Assembly: GCA_937891465.1 (NCBI GenBank)
Contig: CALAHF010000097.1
Coordinates: 62,001 to 126,000 of the forward strand
Origin: an uncultured Verrucomicrobiales bacterium
GTDB taxonomy: Bacteria > Verrucomicrobiota > Verrucomicrobiia > Verrucomicrobiales > DEV007
Length of the DNA: 64,000 bases
Reading direction: 5' to 3'
Within the stretch, counting starts at the first letter, position 1. The number at the start of each line of letters is the position of its first letter. This document shows positions 53,361 to 62,053 of this stretch, in pieces. The notes beneath the pieces were generated by a model. It worked only from the letters and a program-made list of their open reading frames with translations. It was not told where the DNA came from and searched no databases. The translations under genes and the position numbers were made by a program.

Positions 53361-54725
53361 TCACGCAAAAAACGACTTTTTTGCTTTTCCTTTTTTAGGC
53401 AACGCACTTCGAACGACTTGAAGCATGCGCTCGATCTTCAGCGGTTTTTTGAGGAATCCCTTCACCCGCGCATCTCGATTCAAATCATCTGACGGAACGG
53501 GGTCTCCGGTTTCGCGAATATAAACGATGCCAGGAGCTTGCTTTGTCGCGTCTTCAATTCCTCCAGCGAACCGCATCGATTTACTGATCAATTCGTAAAG
53601 CAGTGGCCCTTCGATCAGGGGCAGGTGCAGGGCAAAAATGTAAAGCTGATACTCCTGTTTGAGGGCCAGTTCGAAGCCGTAAACTGCATCCGGACAGGTA
53701 TCGACGTCAGCGACCCCAAAATTCTCCAACGTTTCGCGAACCAACCGCCCCGTAGACCCAGCGCTGTTAACGACAAGAATCCGCGGTAATATTTCAGGTT
53801 TCGGTTCAGGAACAGGCACCGCTGGCGGTGGAGAAGCTTCGGCAGGCTCCTCCTTAACCGGATCGTCACCATCTTTGGCAGCATCCGCCATCGGGGCAAC
53901 GATAGCTCTTGGGGCGGTATCGAAGGGAATTTCGTGTTTCGTCTCAACGATCACTTCTTCATCGTCATTAAAATCGACTGGCTCTGGCTCTGGCTTTTCA
54001 GTTTCGACTTCTGGTTCGTTGATTTTATCGATTTCTTCTAACTCAGGGGAATCATCTCCGCCCTCAGTTTCTTCAGCCGTTTCTTCAAAAACCAAGTCGA
54101 AAGGTGATGCCGCAGTTTCAACTTCTGGATCAGTACCCCCAGTTTTGTCGTCCAAAATTGGCGCGACCTCAACAGCAGGAACGACTTCTTCAGAAGTGTC
54201 ATCTGCATCTTCAACAGTTTCTTCGTCCGCCGATTTACTCTCAGCCTCAGCGTCTTTCGATTCAGTCTCGATTTCTCCAGATGAATCCTCCTCCAGATCT
54301 TCCGAAGAAATTTCATCTTCCGCGACCTCATCAACTTCTGATTTCCCATCGTTGTTTGGCAGCAGCGGAACCTCTGTCTCAATCTCGCTTTTCTCATGAT
54401 CGATCTCTAAGTCATCGGCTGGGATTTCATCTTCCTCCTCTCCCTGGAAAGTTTCGACCTCGGTCTCCTCCGAACTGCAATTTTTGTCCTCAGCGGGCAA
54501 CGCAGCTTGAACTTCCGCGGCATCAAGAGCCTGCGATTCAGCAACTGGAATCGGGGTCGTATCTTCGTCACGGTCCAAATCAGCACTCTCTGCTTCAAGT
54601 TCAAGATCATCGCTGATCACCTCTTTTGGAAGCAAATCATCAGGCTCCACGCGTTCCTCGAACGCGACTTTACGAACGCTGGTAAAGGTTTTCTTTTTTT
54701 TCCGACTGGGGATTCTGCGTGCCAT
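53361..54725 (-). CDS. Acidic protein with a C-terminal degenerate receiver domain
   Basis: A 454-residue protein. A basic N-terminus (MARRIPSRKKKK) precedes about 300 residues that are very rich in Glu, Asp and Ser and of low complexity. The C-terminal domain (about 320-445) has response-regulator fold features: RILVVNSAGSTGRLVRETL, DVDTCPDAVYGFELAL and GFLKKPLKIERMLQVV with the conserved Lys-Pro. The usual acidic pair is replaced (VNSAG) and the phospho-acceptor site reads YIFALHLPLIEG, with Ala. Phosphorylation by the normal route is therefore unlikely. The role is unknown. Confidence 0.7.
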   Translation of the reverse strand: MARRIPSRKKKKTFTSVRKVAFEERVEPDDLLPKEVISDDLELEAESADLDRDEDTTPIPVAESQALDAAEVQAALPAEDKNCSSEETEVETFQGEEEDEIPADDLEIDHEKSEIETEVPLLPNNDGKSEVDEVAEDEISSEDLEEDSSGEIETESKDAEAESKSADEETVEDADDTSEEVVPAVEVAPILDDKTGGTDPEVETAASPFDLVFEETAEETEGGDDSPELEEIDKINEPEVETEKPEPEPVDFNDDEEVIVETKHEIPFDTAPRAIVAPMADAAKDGDDPVKEEPAEASPPPAVPVPEPKPEILPRILVVNSAGSTGRLVRETLENFGVADVDTCPDAVYGFELALKQEYQLYIFALHLPLIEGPLLYELISKSMRFAGGIEDATKQAPGIVYIRETGDPVPSDDLNRDARVKGFLKKPLKIERMLQVVRSALPKKGKAKKSFFA

Positions 54726-54835
54726 AGACATTTCGCGCGACAATGGCGCAAAAGTAATGTCCTCGAAAAAACGCCTTAAATCAAGATCGTTACGAAAATC
54801 CTAACCAAGCGGAAACCGCCATTCCAGGAAAAGTA

Positions 54836-54865
54836 GAAGCCCCGGCGGGAGAACGCCGAGGCTTC
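54836..54865 (-). terminator. Hairpin after the SGNH hydrolase gene
   Basis: GAAGCCCCGGCG and CGCCGAGGCTTC pair over 12 positions with one mismatch around a six-base loop. In the minus direction it is followed by a short T-rich stretch (CTACTTTTCC), so it may end the SGNH hydrolase transcript. A second small hairpin (ACCCC-AAA-GGGGT) lies nearby. The T-run is weak. Confidence 0.45.
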
Positions 54866-54970
54866 AGTACAATGAGCAACCCCAAAGGGGTCCTCTTATT
54901 GCGGTTTGGCGTCGTTAAGTCGGTTATCGGAGCGGTTTTGTCAATCAGAGCTTCAGATGTCCTCCTAGGG

Positions 54971-55744
54971 CTATGACCGCCGCATACTGACCGCTTCGAT
55001 CCAATTCCGCGCAATGATTTCGTGCCCTTGCGGCAGCGGATGAACGCCATCCCAAATCCATTGTTCCGGCGAAACTGCTTTTGATGCCGCATCGAACAAC
55101 TCCTGTGTTTTCACATGAACCGCGTCGTAGTCCTTGGCCAGCTGATCCACGATCGGGAGCAGTCGATCGACCTGGCCACGCCATTTTTTATAAGCGGCGG
55201 CATCCGCGAGTTTGCCTGAAGCAACCACAAACGGATCCAGCAAAACCAATCTCAGCTCTGGATTTGCCTTGCGACTAGCATCGAGAATAAATCGGTAATC
55301 CTCCTCCCATTTTTTGAGATCAACACCATCGAGACTTTTTCCGATGTCATTGACACCGATCAGAATACTGAGGAGATCAGGCTTCATATCAATCGCATCC
55401 TTCTGCCAGCGCGCCCGCAAATCACCAACTTTATTCCCACTGATCCCACGATTGAAGACGTCCAACTTTGCCTCCGGCATATCAACACCCAACCGCGACG
55501 CGATGAGATAAACATAACTGTGGCCAAGGTAATGATTGCGGTCTTTTTCATTCCGCCCCCATTTCATATCCGTGATCGAATCACCCTGAAAGAGCAGCCT
55601 GGAACCGGTTGCGAACTGTGGAAGCCGATAGTTGTAGCCGCCGACTCCGGAAGGATTTTCAGACTGGGCATTTGTCTGAGTAGCGAGGAAGGCAGCGCCT
55701 GCGGTGAAAGTGGTTTTTTGAAGAAACGATCGGCGGGATTTCAT
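54971..55744 (-). CDS. Tat-exported SGNH/GDSL hydrolase
   Basis: A 257-residue protein with twin-arginine signal KSRRSFLQKTTFTAG and SGNH blocks: LLFQGDSITDMKWGR (Ser), VFNRGISGNKVGDLRARW (Gly), ILIGVNDIGKSLDG (Asn) and WDGVHPLPQGHEIIA (Asp/His). The motif pattern resembles rhamnogalacturonan or xylan acetylesterases of the GDSL family. With the exported hydrolases at 10-21 kb it supports a polysaccharide-degrading lifestyle. The ATG giving MKSRRSF is chosen to keep the Tat motif near the N-terminus. Confidence 0.9.
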   Translation of the reverse strand: MKSRRSFLQKTTFTAGAAFLATQTNAQSENPSGVGGYNYRLPQFATGSRLLFQGDSITDMKWGRNEKDRNHYLGHSYVYLIASRLGVDMPEAKLDVFNRGISGNKVGDLRARWQKDAIDMKPDLLSILIGVNDIGKSLDGVDLKKWEEDYRFILDASRKANPELRLVLLDPFVVASGKLADAAAYKKWRGQVDRLLPIVDQLAKDYDAVHVKTQELFDAASKAVSPEQWIWDGVHPLPQGHEIIARNWIEAVSMRRS

Positions 55745-55786
55745 GCCGAACCGTCTCAAGATAAATTCAATTCGACCAGAACGAAT

Positions 55787-55837
55787 TTTCGAACCAACCC
55801 TATCGATTCGGCAATCAAACAGGGTTGATTCGTTTCA
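55787..55837. repeat. Dispersed palindromic element, copy 10 (arms in reverse order)
   Basis: Here a right-arm sequence (CGAACCAACCCTATCGATTCG) comes first and a left-arm sequence (AATCAAACAGGGTTGATTCG) second. AACCCT and AGGGTT pair around a loop without the standard TTCGATGAA. It lies between divergent genes, 31 bases before the uvrA start, so it overlaps a promoter region rather than a gene end. Confidence 0.6.
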
Positions 55838-55867
55838 CATTTTCCGCGACGGGTGACTTTCGCAAAA

Positions 55868-58696
55868 ATGCCTGACAACCCCCAGATCAAAATCGTTGGC
55901 GCGCGCCAGCATAATTTGAAGAACATCAATGTTACGATTCCGCGGAATCAACTCGTGGTCATCACAGGCGTTTCGGGTTCGGGGAAATCGTCGCTCGCGT
56001 TTGATACGCTGTATGCAGAGGGCCAGCGGCGTTATGTGGAATCGCTCTCGGCCTATGCGCGGCAGTTTTTGGATCAATTGGAAAAACCAGAGGTGGATTT
56101 CATCGAAGGGCTCACCCCTGCAATTGCGATCGAGCAGCGTGGCTCGGGCCTGAACCCGCGTTCAACCATTTCGACGACAACGGAGATTTACGATTACCTG
56201 CGGATTCTCTACGCGGCACTTGGTCAGCCGCATGATCCGAAAACGGGAGCGCCGCTGGTTCGGCACTCGATTCATGACATCGTAGAATTACTGACGGCTT
56301 TTCCTGAACGAACCAAGGTGGTGATTCTCGCCCCGGTCAGTGTTGCAGCAGATGAAGAAACGGCCGATTTTTTTGACCGGCTGAAAAAGCAGGGCTATTT
56401 GCGACTGCGGATCAAAGGCGAGATTCTGGAAATCGATGATCTCGATCCCGCGAAATTCAAAAACCTGAAAAAGGTGGAGATCGTAATCGACCGTCTTGTG
56501 ATTCGAGAAGACATCCGCAGCCGGCTCGCAGATTCGTTGGAAACAACGCTGAAGCTTTCCGAAACTCGGGTTTCGACGCTGATCCAAGAACCCAGCCGCG
56601 AGGAATTCGAGCAACACGATTTCACAACGACGTTCACAAATCCGGCGACGGGATTTTCGCTGCCAGTGCTGACGCCGAAACATTTTTCGTTCAACAGCCA
56701 CCTCGGCGCGTGTCCCGAATGTCATGGACTCGGCACAAACCTCTCGCCCGATCCTGAGCTGTTCGTCCCGAATCCCGACAAGTCGATTGCGCAGGGCGGA
56801 ATGAAAACCTGGTGGACGGGTTCGAAGTCGAAAAAGGGCTACCACCAGCGCGGAATCGAAGCGCTCGCAACGCATTTTGGGCAGGACTTGAACGATCCGA
56901 TTCGATCGATGTCGACAGATTTTAAACGCGCACTTTTCTACGGAACGGGCACGGAGAAAATCGGCGCGCCCTGGAATAAAGTGTGGGAAGGCCTTTCCGA
57001 TCAGGCGATCCGCTTGCTGGAATCGAGCAAGAGCGAGATGACAAAACGAAACGTGAAACGCTTCATGTCGGCGCGGCCTTGTAAAAACTGCGAAGGCAAA
57101 CGGCTCAAGGATTCGATCCTGTCGATCACGATGCCGCATGAAAGTGACCCGCGTTCGATCGAAGAATTTACGCGACTCAGCATTGGCGATTCGATTGAAT
57201 GGCTCAACGCAATCACTCTGACGGATCAACAGAAAACCTACGCCGTCGAAGTGCTCAATGAGATTCGAAAGCGGCTTTCATTTCTGAATGAAGTTGGTCT
57301 GGGTTATCTTTCACTCGACCGAAAAAGCGGCACATTGTCTGGCGGCGAAAGCCAACGTATTCGTCTCGCGACCCAGCTCGGCGCGGGGTTGGCGGGAGTG
57401 CTCTACGTTCTGGATGAACCCAGTATAGGCCTGCATCAAAGCGATAACGAAAAGCTGATCGGAACGCTGAAAAATCTTCGCGATAAAGGCAATTCAGTGA
57501 TTGTGGTGGAGCACGACGAAGACACGATTCGCCAAGCAGATTGCCTGCTCGATCTCGGTCCCGGCGCGGGTGAGCTTGGCGGTGAGCTGCTTGCCATTGG
57601 AACACCCCGCGAAGTTGAAGCAAATCCAAATTCCATCACCGGTGCCTATTTGACTGGTGAAAAATCAATTCAGCTTCCCGCACTAAATGAACTGCTCAGC
57701 GCGGATACATTTTTGACGGTTTACGGAGCGCGCGAACACAATTTAAAAAACGTCGACGCGAAGTTTCCTCTCGGCGCGATGACTGCGGTGACGGGCGTTT
57801 CCGGCAGTGGAAAATCCACGTTGGTCGACACCATTTTGCGCCGCGCGTTGTTCAAACACTTTCATCAATCCCGAGATAAACCCGGCGAGCACGATTCGAT
57901 CGAAGGGCTCGATTTGATCGACAAAGTTATCGTGATCGATCAGGCACCGATTGGGCGCAGCCCGCGCTCCAACCCTGCAACCTACATCGGCGTCTTCGGT
58001 CCGATCCGAGATTTGTTCACCCAGCTTCCGCTTTCACGAACGCGCGGATACGAAGCCGGCCGATTCAGTTTCAACGTTGCCGGCGGTCGTTGCGAAGCCT
58101 GCCAAGGCGATGGTTTGATCAAAATCGACATGCACTTTCTCAGCGATGTCTACGTGACGTGCGAAGCGTGCGGCGGACGGCGTTACAATCGTGAAACGCT
58201 CGACGCTACTTTTCGCGGGAAAAACATCGCCGACGTTCTCGAAATGACCGCGAACGAAGCGCGCGAGTTTTTCCAAAAAGTTCCGAAAATCCATCAGCTT
58301 TTGAAAGCGCTCTGCGATGTTGGCTTGGGCTACGTTCGCCTCGGTCAAAGCGCGACGACGCTTTCCGGCGGCGAAGCCCAGCGTATCAAACTGGCGGCCG
58401 AACTCGGCAAAACATCAACCGGCCAAACGCTGTATCTCCTCGATGAACCGACCACGGGATTACACTTCGCGGACATCGCGACGCTGCTCGAAGTCTTTTA
58501 CCGACTTCGCGACGCGGGCAATACACTGATCGTCATCGAGCACAATTTAGACGTCATCAAATGCGCTGATTGGGTGATCGATCTCGGTCCTGGTGGCGGC
58601 GAAAGCGGCGGAAAAATCATTGCCGAAGGCACACCTGAATTTGTGGCTCGTGATAAAAAATCGATGACGGGAAAATATTTGAAACGCTATTTCTAA
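55868..58696 (+). CDS. uvrA: Excinuclease ABC subunit A
   Basis: A 942-residue DNA-damage sensor of nucleotide excision repair that loads UvrB. It has two ABC ATPase units: Walker A GVSGSGKSSLAFDTL near residue 35 and GVSGSGKSTLVDTIL near 645, and signature motifs LSGGESQRIRLATQLG and LSGGEAQRIKLAAELG. Walker B regions are YVLDEPSIGLHQ and YLLDEPTTGLHF. Zinc-binding sites are seen at CPECHG with CKNCEGKR and at CEACQGDG with CEACGGRR. The length is typical. The ATG giving MPDNPQIKI is used. Confidence 0.98.
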   Translation: MPDNPQIKIVGARQHNLKNINVTIPRNQLVVITGVSGSGKSSLAFDTLYAEGQRRYVESLSAYARQFLDQLEKPEVDFIEGLTPAIAIEQRGSGLNPRSTISTTTEIYDYLRILYAALGQPHDPKTGAPLVRHSIHDIVELLTAFPERTKVVILAPVSVAADEETADFFDRLKKQGYLRLRIKGEILEIDDLDPAKFKNLKKVEIVIDRLVIREDIRSRLADSLETTLKLSETRVSTLIQEPSREEFEQHDFTTTFTNPATGFSLPVLTPKHFSFNSHLGACPECHGLGTNLSPDPELFVPNPDKSIAQGGMKTWWTGSKSKKGYHQRGIEALATHFGQDLNDPIRSMSTDFKRALFYGTGTEKIGAPWNKVWEGLSDQAIRLLESSKSEMTKRNVKRFMSARPCKNCEGKRLKDSILSITMPHESDPRSIEEFTRLSIGDSIEWLNAITLTDQQKTYAVEVLNEIRKRLSFLNEVGLGYLSLDRKSGTLSGGESQRIRLATQLGAGLAGVLYVLDEPSIGLHQSDNEKLIGTLKNLRDKGNSVIVVEHDEDTIRQADCLLDLGPGAGELGGELLAIGTPREVEANPNSITGAYLTGEKSIQLPALNELLSADTFLTVYGAREHNLKNVDAKFPLGAMTAVTGVSGSGKSTLVDTILRRALFKHFHQSRDKPGEHDSIEGLDLIDKVIVIDQAPIGRSPRSNPATYIGVFGPIRDLFTQLPLSRTRGYEAGRFSFNVAGGRCEACQGDGLIKIDMHFLSDVYVTCEACGGRRYNRETLDATFRGKNIADVLEMTANEAREFFQKVPKIHQLLKALCDVGLGYVRLGQSATTLSGGEAQRIKLAAELGKTSTGQTLYLLDEPTTGLHFADIATLLEVFYRLRDAGNTLIVIEHNLDVIKCADWVIDLGPGGGESGGKIIAEGTPEFVARDKKSMTGKYLKRYF

Positions 58697-58705
58697 GCGC
58701 CAATT

Positions 58706-59506
58706 TCACTTTTCCATTTCAGCGATCACTTCAAGAACAAACGCGGAATGCACCGCGTAAGCAATTCCGAGCGGATGCCGAATGATCCGCTGAACGTTCT
58801 TTGATTCCTGAATGGTTTCTTTGGTCCAACGCTGGCCCAAAACAAAACCCATCACAACAGGTCCCCCGTCCCCCCTCTTCATTTCGGAATGAATGACTGG
58901 GCCGCCGCTATCTCCACCGAAAGCGGTCATATCGATTAAAAATTGGGTATGAGATGCGATCGGAACAATCGGATAGCTTGCTATTGCTCCCTTTCGGATA
59001 ATCGGAAAGCCGGCTCCGTTCGCTTCATCACGCTCCGGAAAAACCGCCGCAAAAACGACGTCGCCGGTGTGGATACCTTTCGCATCTTCAGCTGTTGCCA
59101 ATGCACTTACAGGCAGAGCGGTGAGTTCTTCTTTCGCGGTCAATTCCTTCGGCAACAACAAGACCGCTAAATCCAACTTCGGGTGCTTTTTCCAAAGCGG
59201 TTTGCCATCCACGCTTCGGATCGTCACCGACAGATCTTTCCGCTGAAACTGAGCCTGGTCGGGGTTTTTCTTTCGCCCCACCAAAAGGATGGTCGGGTCT
59301 TTAATTTTATCGAAAACATGGTTGGCCGTCACCAAATAGGTCGCTTCACCGTTTTTCACCAGCAAACCAGTCGCTGTCGAGTCTTTGTGAAAAATCTTAA
59401 ACGTCGAGAGCGCCACTTTTTCCACCGACTCGTCCGCGAATGCAGCAGACATCGATAAAAGGGCGTATCCCACAAAGGAAACGAGCGCAGGGATTCGATT
59501 GAACAT
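58706..59506 (-). CDS. Exported trypsin-like serine protease
   Basis: A 266-residue protein with signal peptide FNRIPALVSFVGYALLSMSA and a chymotrypsin-fold protease domain. All three catalytic residues can be seen: His in LVTANHVFD, Asp in HPKLDLAVLLL and Ser in FGGDSGGPVI. No PDZ domain follows, so it differs from DegP/HtrA. It probably works in the periplasm or outside the cell. It is convergent with uvrA by nine bases. Confidence 0.88.
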   Translation of the reverse strand: MFNRIPALVSFVGYALLSMSAAFADESVEKVALSTFKIFHKDSTATGLLVKNGEATYLVTANHVFDKIKDPTILLVGRKKNPDQAQFQRKDLSVTIRSVDGKPLWKKHPKLDLAVLLLPKELTAKEELTALPVSALATAEDAKGIHTGDVVFAAVFPERDEANGAGFPIIRKGAIASYPIVPIASHTQFLIDMTAFGGDSGGPVIHSEMKRGDGGPVVMGFVLGQRWTKETIQESKNVQRIIRHPLGIAYAVHSAFVLEVIAEMEK

Positions 59507-59524
59507 GGCTTAGAAAAAGTCAAT

Positions 59525-59572
59525 TTTTCGATCCAACAGGGTATGTTCGATGAACCAACCCTATTGCTTCGC
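59525..59572. repeat. Dispersed palindromic element, copy 11
   Basis: The left arm CGATCCAACAGGGT, loop GTTCGATGAAC and right arm ACCCTATTGCTTCG, with a TTTTT run on the left side. It lies between two minus-strand genes, 3' of the lipoprotein gene and 5' of the protease gene, so in the minus direction the hairpin is followed by CGAAAAATTG, which is not a T-run. Confidence 0.7.
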
Positions 59573-59583
59573 AGAAGCGCGAT

Positions 59584-60117
59584 TTAGCGGGGGATCGCTG
59601 GAATTTTAGGCGGGAGACGCTTTTTGCTGTATTGCTCGCCTGGCTGAAACAAGAATCCGGGGTTTTGGCTAAGCTGCTCATAACGAGTTAATTGGAACTC
59701 AGGCAGCTTTAAATTTGAATTAGGATCGTAAACCTCCGCACCAGTGAAGTTTCCGTAGATCCGATACTCGTAGTTGTGATCGAACCCGTGTTTAGGGCCA
59801 CTCACGGGAGTTTCAGCAAGACGATCAGGAGTGTGAGCAATGGCCTCATTTATGATGACCAATTTCGCCTGTGACCACGGCTGGCCGGGCTTACGCAAAT
59901 ACCCCCAAAATCGAGTGCCTTCCGTCCACCAACGACGTCCGATGTAATAATCGCCACGAGGTTCCAGAGCGATCTCCGCATTGCGAGCTTTCACTGCAGG
60001 ATGATTTGAATTGAAGCCACCTCCACCAGAGCCACCGCCAGTGGTTTGGCAGGAAGTGAATAAGAGAGCGGGAAAAATAGCAATCGCGAGCGCGATTTGT
60101 TGAAGCAGTTTTGTCAT
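59584..60117 (-). CDS. Lipoprotein of unknown function
   Basis: A 177-residue protein with a lipoprotein signal ending in lipobox FTSC (about residues 20-23), a Gly-rich linker, then a small domain rich in aromatic and basic residues (GDYYIGRRWWTEGTRFWGYL, KHGFDHNYEYRIYGNFTGAE). I do not recognise the domain. It is encoded just downstream of mntR on the same strand, with a 30-base gap, but no functional link is known. Confidence 0.7.
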   Translation of the reverse strand: MTKLLQQIALAIAIFPALLFTSCQTTGGGSGGGGFNSNHPAVKARNAEIALEPRGDYYIGRRWWTEGTRFWGYLRKPGQPWSQAKLVIINEAIAHTPDRLAETPVSGPKHGFDHNYEYRIYGNFTGAEVYDPNSNLKLPEFQLTRYEQLSQNPGFLFQPGEQYSKKRLPPKIPAIPR

Positions 60118-60147
60118 GTCGGCGGATGAACTGATGGCGGAAAAAAT

Positions 60148-60576
60148 TCAGTTAGCGGTTGCTGACCGAATACGGTCACAAAGGTCGTCGTCTTTCTTTA
60201 ATTCGGTAACTATTTGCTGTATGCCTTTTAAAGTCTGGGAACTGACGTGATGTTCCATGCCCTCAACGTCGCGATAGGCGGTTTCATCATCGATTCCGAG
60301 AAGTTTTAAAAATTCTTCCAATATACTATGCCTTTTGATGATTCGTCGAGCGAGTTCTTCACCTTCTCGCGTTAGGGTCATCCCACGGTATTTTTCGTGT
60401 TTCACGAGGCCTTTTTCGTCGAGGCGGCGCACCATGTTGGAAACGCTGGGCGGCGCAATCCCAAGCCCCGAGGCGACATCAGCCACTCGGGCGTAGCCTT
60501 TCTCGTCGATCAACGTGTGTATGATCTCGAGGTAATCTTCGACCGCAGTCGATTCTGGAGTAACGATATTGGGCAT
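60148..60576 (-). CDS. mntR: DtxR-family manganese-responsive repressor
   Basis: A 142-residue regulator with an N-terminal winged helix-turn-helix (STAVEDYLEIIHTLIDEKGY, ARVADVASGLGIAPPSVSNM, VRRLDEKGLVKHEKYRGMTL). The dimerisation/metal domain has RHSILEEFLKLLGID, DVEGMEHHVS and KGIQQIV. The metal-ligand Glu-His-His pattern and the lack of an SH3 domain match MntR rather than DtxR/IdeR. It would repress manganese uptake when Mn(II) is plentiful; no transporter is adjacent. Confidence 0.92.
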   Translation of the reverse strand: MPNIVTPESTAVEDYLEIIHTLIDEKGYARVADVASGLGIAPPSVSNMVRRLDEKGLVKHEKYRGMTLTREGEELARRIIKRHSILEEFLKLLGIDDETAYRDVEGMEHHVSSQTLKGIQQIVTELKKDDDLCDRIRSATAN

Positions 60577-60597
60577 TGTGGCCGGGAACTAAAAAAC

Positions 60598-61146
60598 TCA
60601 ATAATGTCTCACATCCCCCGGCTTTCGCACTATTTTCAGGGAAACTTCGGCTTCGCGTTCCTCGCCAAGCCATTCGAGTAAAGTATTCACGCGCTCCTGA
60701 GACGGAAGGACTTGGGTAACGACGGTTTGCAGACCTTTCATCGGCCCCTGCACCACCTCGATGGTGTCTCCGACCTCAATTTGGGGCTCGATCACGCGAA
60801 TTTCTTTTTCTTCGGCAGGGAATTCGGCCCGCAGCTCAGTGAGATAGCTTTCTTCAATCGTTGGATAAATGTCTCCGAAATGAAGGACTCCGCTGACATT
60901 CGGCGTTCCGTTGATGTGCCGAAGCTGATTTTCGAAATCAAATTTAGCAAAAACGTAGCTGGGGAATAGGGCCTCAAAAAACCAGACAGGGCCTCGTCGG
61001 GTGGCTTTTTCGTAACGAATCCGCGGACAAAAAACAGAGGCTCCATCGATGCGATCCAAATGCGCGGCAGCGAGATGCTCGGCTTTTGGCTTCGCTCGGA
61101 CGCAATACCAAAAGGGTTCGGCGCTGGAGGGTTCTTTTTCTGACAT
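60598..61146 (-). CDS. NusG/RfaH-family transcription elongation paralogue
   Basis: A 182-residue protein with an NGN domain (WYCVRAKPKAEHLAAAHLDR, VWFFEALFPSYVFAKFD) and a C-terminal KOW motif region (EPQIEVGDTIEVVQGPMKGL). The weakly conserved NGN and the length fit specialised NusG paralogues such as RfaH, UpxY or LoaP. Those promote antitermination in long operons, often polysaccharide or secondary-metabolite ones. The nearest candidate neighbour is a sugar-epimerase-like gene on the opposite strand. Confidence 0.88.
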   Translation of the reverse strand: MSEKEPSSAEPFWYCVRAKPKAEHLAAAHLDRIDGASVFCPRIRYEKATRRGPVWFFEALFPSYVFAKFDFENQLRHINGTPNVSGVLHFGDIYPTIEESYLTELRAEFPAEEKEIRVIEPQIEVGDTIEVVQGPMKGLQTVVTQVLPSQERVNTLLEWLGEEREAEVSLKIVRKPGDVRHY

Positions 61147-61242
61147 GGATTACGTGAATTTACGGAAAGATCCCGCTTTTGAAAGCAAGAACCGCGACTC
61201 TTGCATCGGAGAGGTTCCTGACGTAAGCGTTGGCCCTATTTT

Positions 61243-62022
61243 ATGAGCAGCGACGACTCTCAATCGACTGAAAACGAACTGTGGCGAGGCCTGAATGACA
61301 AGGCTCGCGCGGCATTGGATACCCGAAACTACGCAAAAAAAGACGTAGCGACACGTTTAGCGACGACTGGCGTGGATGCAGGGGAAATCGTGACTGATGC
61401 TCCCGGACCAAAAGCCGGACTCGAAGACGCGTGGATTCCCGGTGTGGAGATTTTTCCGCGTAATGTTTATCAGCAGCGTCATCGCGGCTGGTTTGCTGAA
61501 TTCGCACGTCTCACCGAAGGCCGCCTCAACGACATCGGTTTTACTCCACAGCAATGGGCGACGGCAACCATGTTTGCCGGAACGGCGAAGGGATTCCACA
61601 TTCACCCACCGTCGATTCCTGCCGATCAGGATCCAGCTGAATGGCATCAGAAACTGTTCCCGAGTGCAACTGAATCAACCAACTACGAAGATCGCCCTTA
61701 CGGTGAAGAGCAGTGGGACGCGATGTTTTTTGTGCAAGGCATGATCGAATTTCTCCTGCTCGACGAACGGGCCGGAATGCCGCGGAAAGCGATGCGTTTC
61801 ATAATTGATGGCGACAATTATCCCGGCAAAAACAACATCGGACTCGTCATTCCATCGGGAGTCGCTCATGCCTTACGTTGTGCGAGTTCCGAAGATGTGA
61901 TCATGGTTTACGGAACAAGTACGACATTCAATCCCCCATTTGAAGGCCGACTTCACAGCGATGCGGAAAATTGCCCGCTGCCAGACGAGTGGGACCGCTA
62001 TTTTTTGGATAACGAATCCTAA
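61243..62022 (+). CDS. RmlC-like cupin, possible dTDP-sugar epimerase relative
   Basis: A 259-residue protein with a cupin fold. It has GIPGVEIFPRNVYQQRHRGW-type features (PGVEIFPRNV), a substrate-loop-like FAGTAKGFHIHPP, then MFFVQGMIEFLLLD and VIPSGVAHALRCASSEDVIM followed by FNPPFEGRLHSD, as in dTDP-4-dehydrorhamnose 3,5-epimerase. It is longer than typical RmlC at its N-terminus. Whether the catalytic His/Tyr pair is complete cannot be judged, so the substrate is left open. Confidence 0.75.
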   Translation: MSSDDSQSTENELWRGLNDKARAALDTRNYAKKDVATRLATTGVDAGEIVTDAPGPKAGLEDAWIPGVEIFPRNVYQQRHRGWFAEFARLTEGRLNDIGFTPQQWATATMFAGTAKGFHIHPPSIPADQDPAEWHQKLFPSATESTNYEDRPYGEEQWDAMFFVQGMIEFLLLDERAGMPRKAMRFIIDGDNYPGKNNIGLVIPSGVAHALRCASSEDVIMVYGTSTTFNPPFEGRLHSDAENCPLPDEWDRYFLDNES

Positions 62023-62053
62023 GATTTCGGATCTCGATCCGTCACAATATCTC

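Noticed and set aside
53875-54399. Serine-rich plus-strand open frame opposite the acidic low-complexity gene
   Set aside because: Repetitive Glu/Asp codons read backwards give Ser-rich frames. The minus-strand gene has a real C-terminal receiver fold, so this frame is an artefact.
56288-57229. 313-codon open frame opposite uvrA
   Set aside because: UvrA motifs on the plus strand are complete. The opposite frame is Arg/Phe-rich with no recognisable features.
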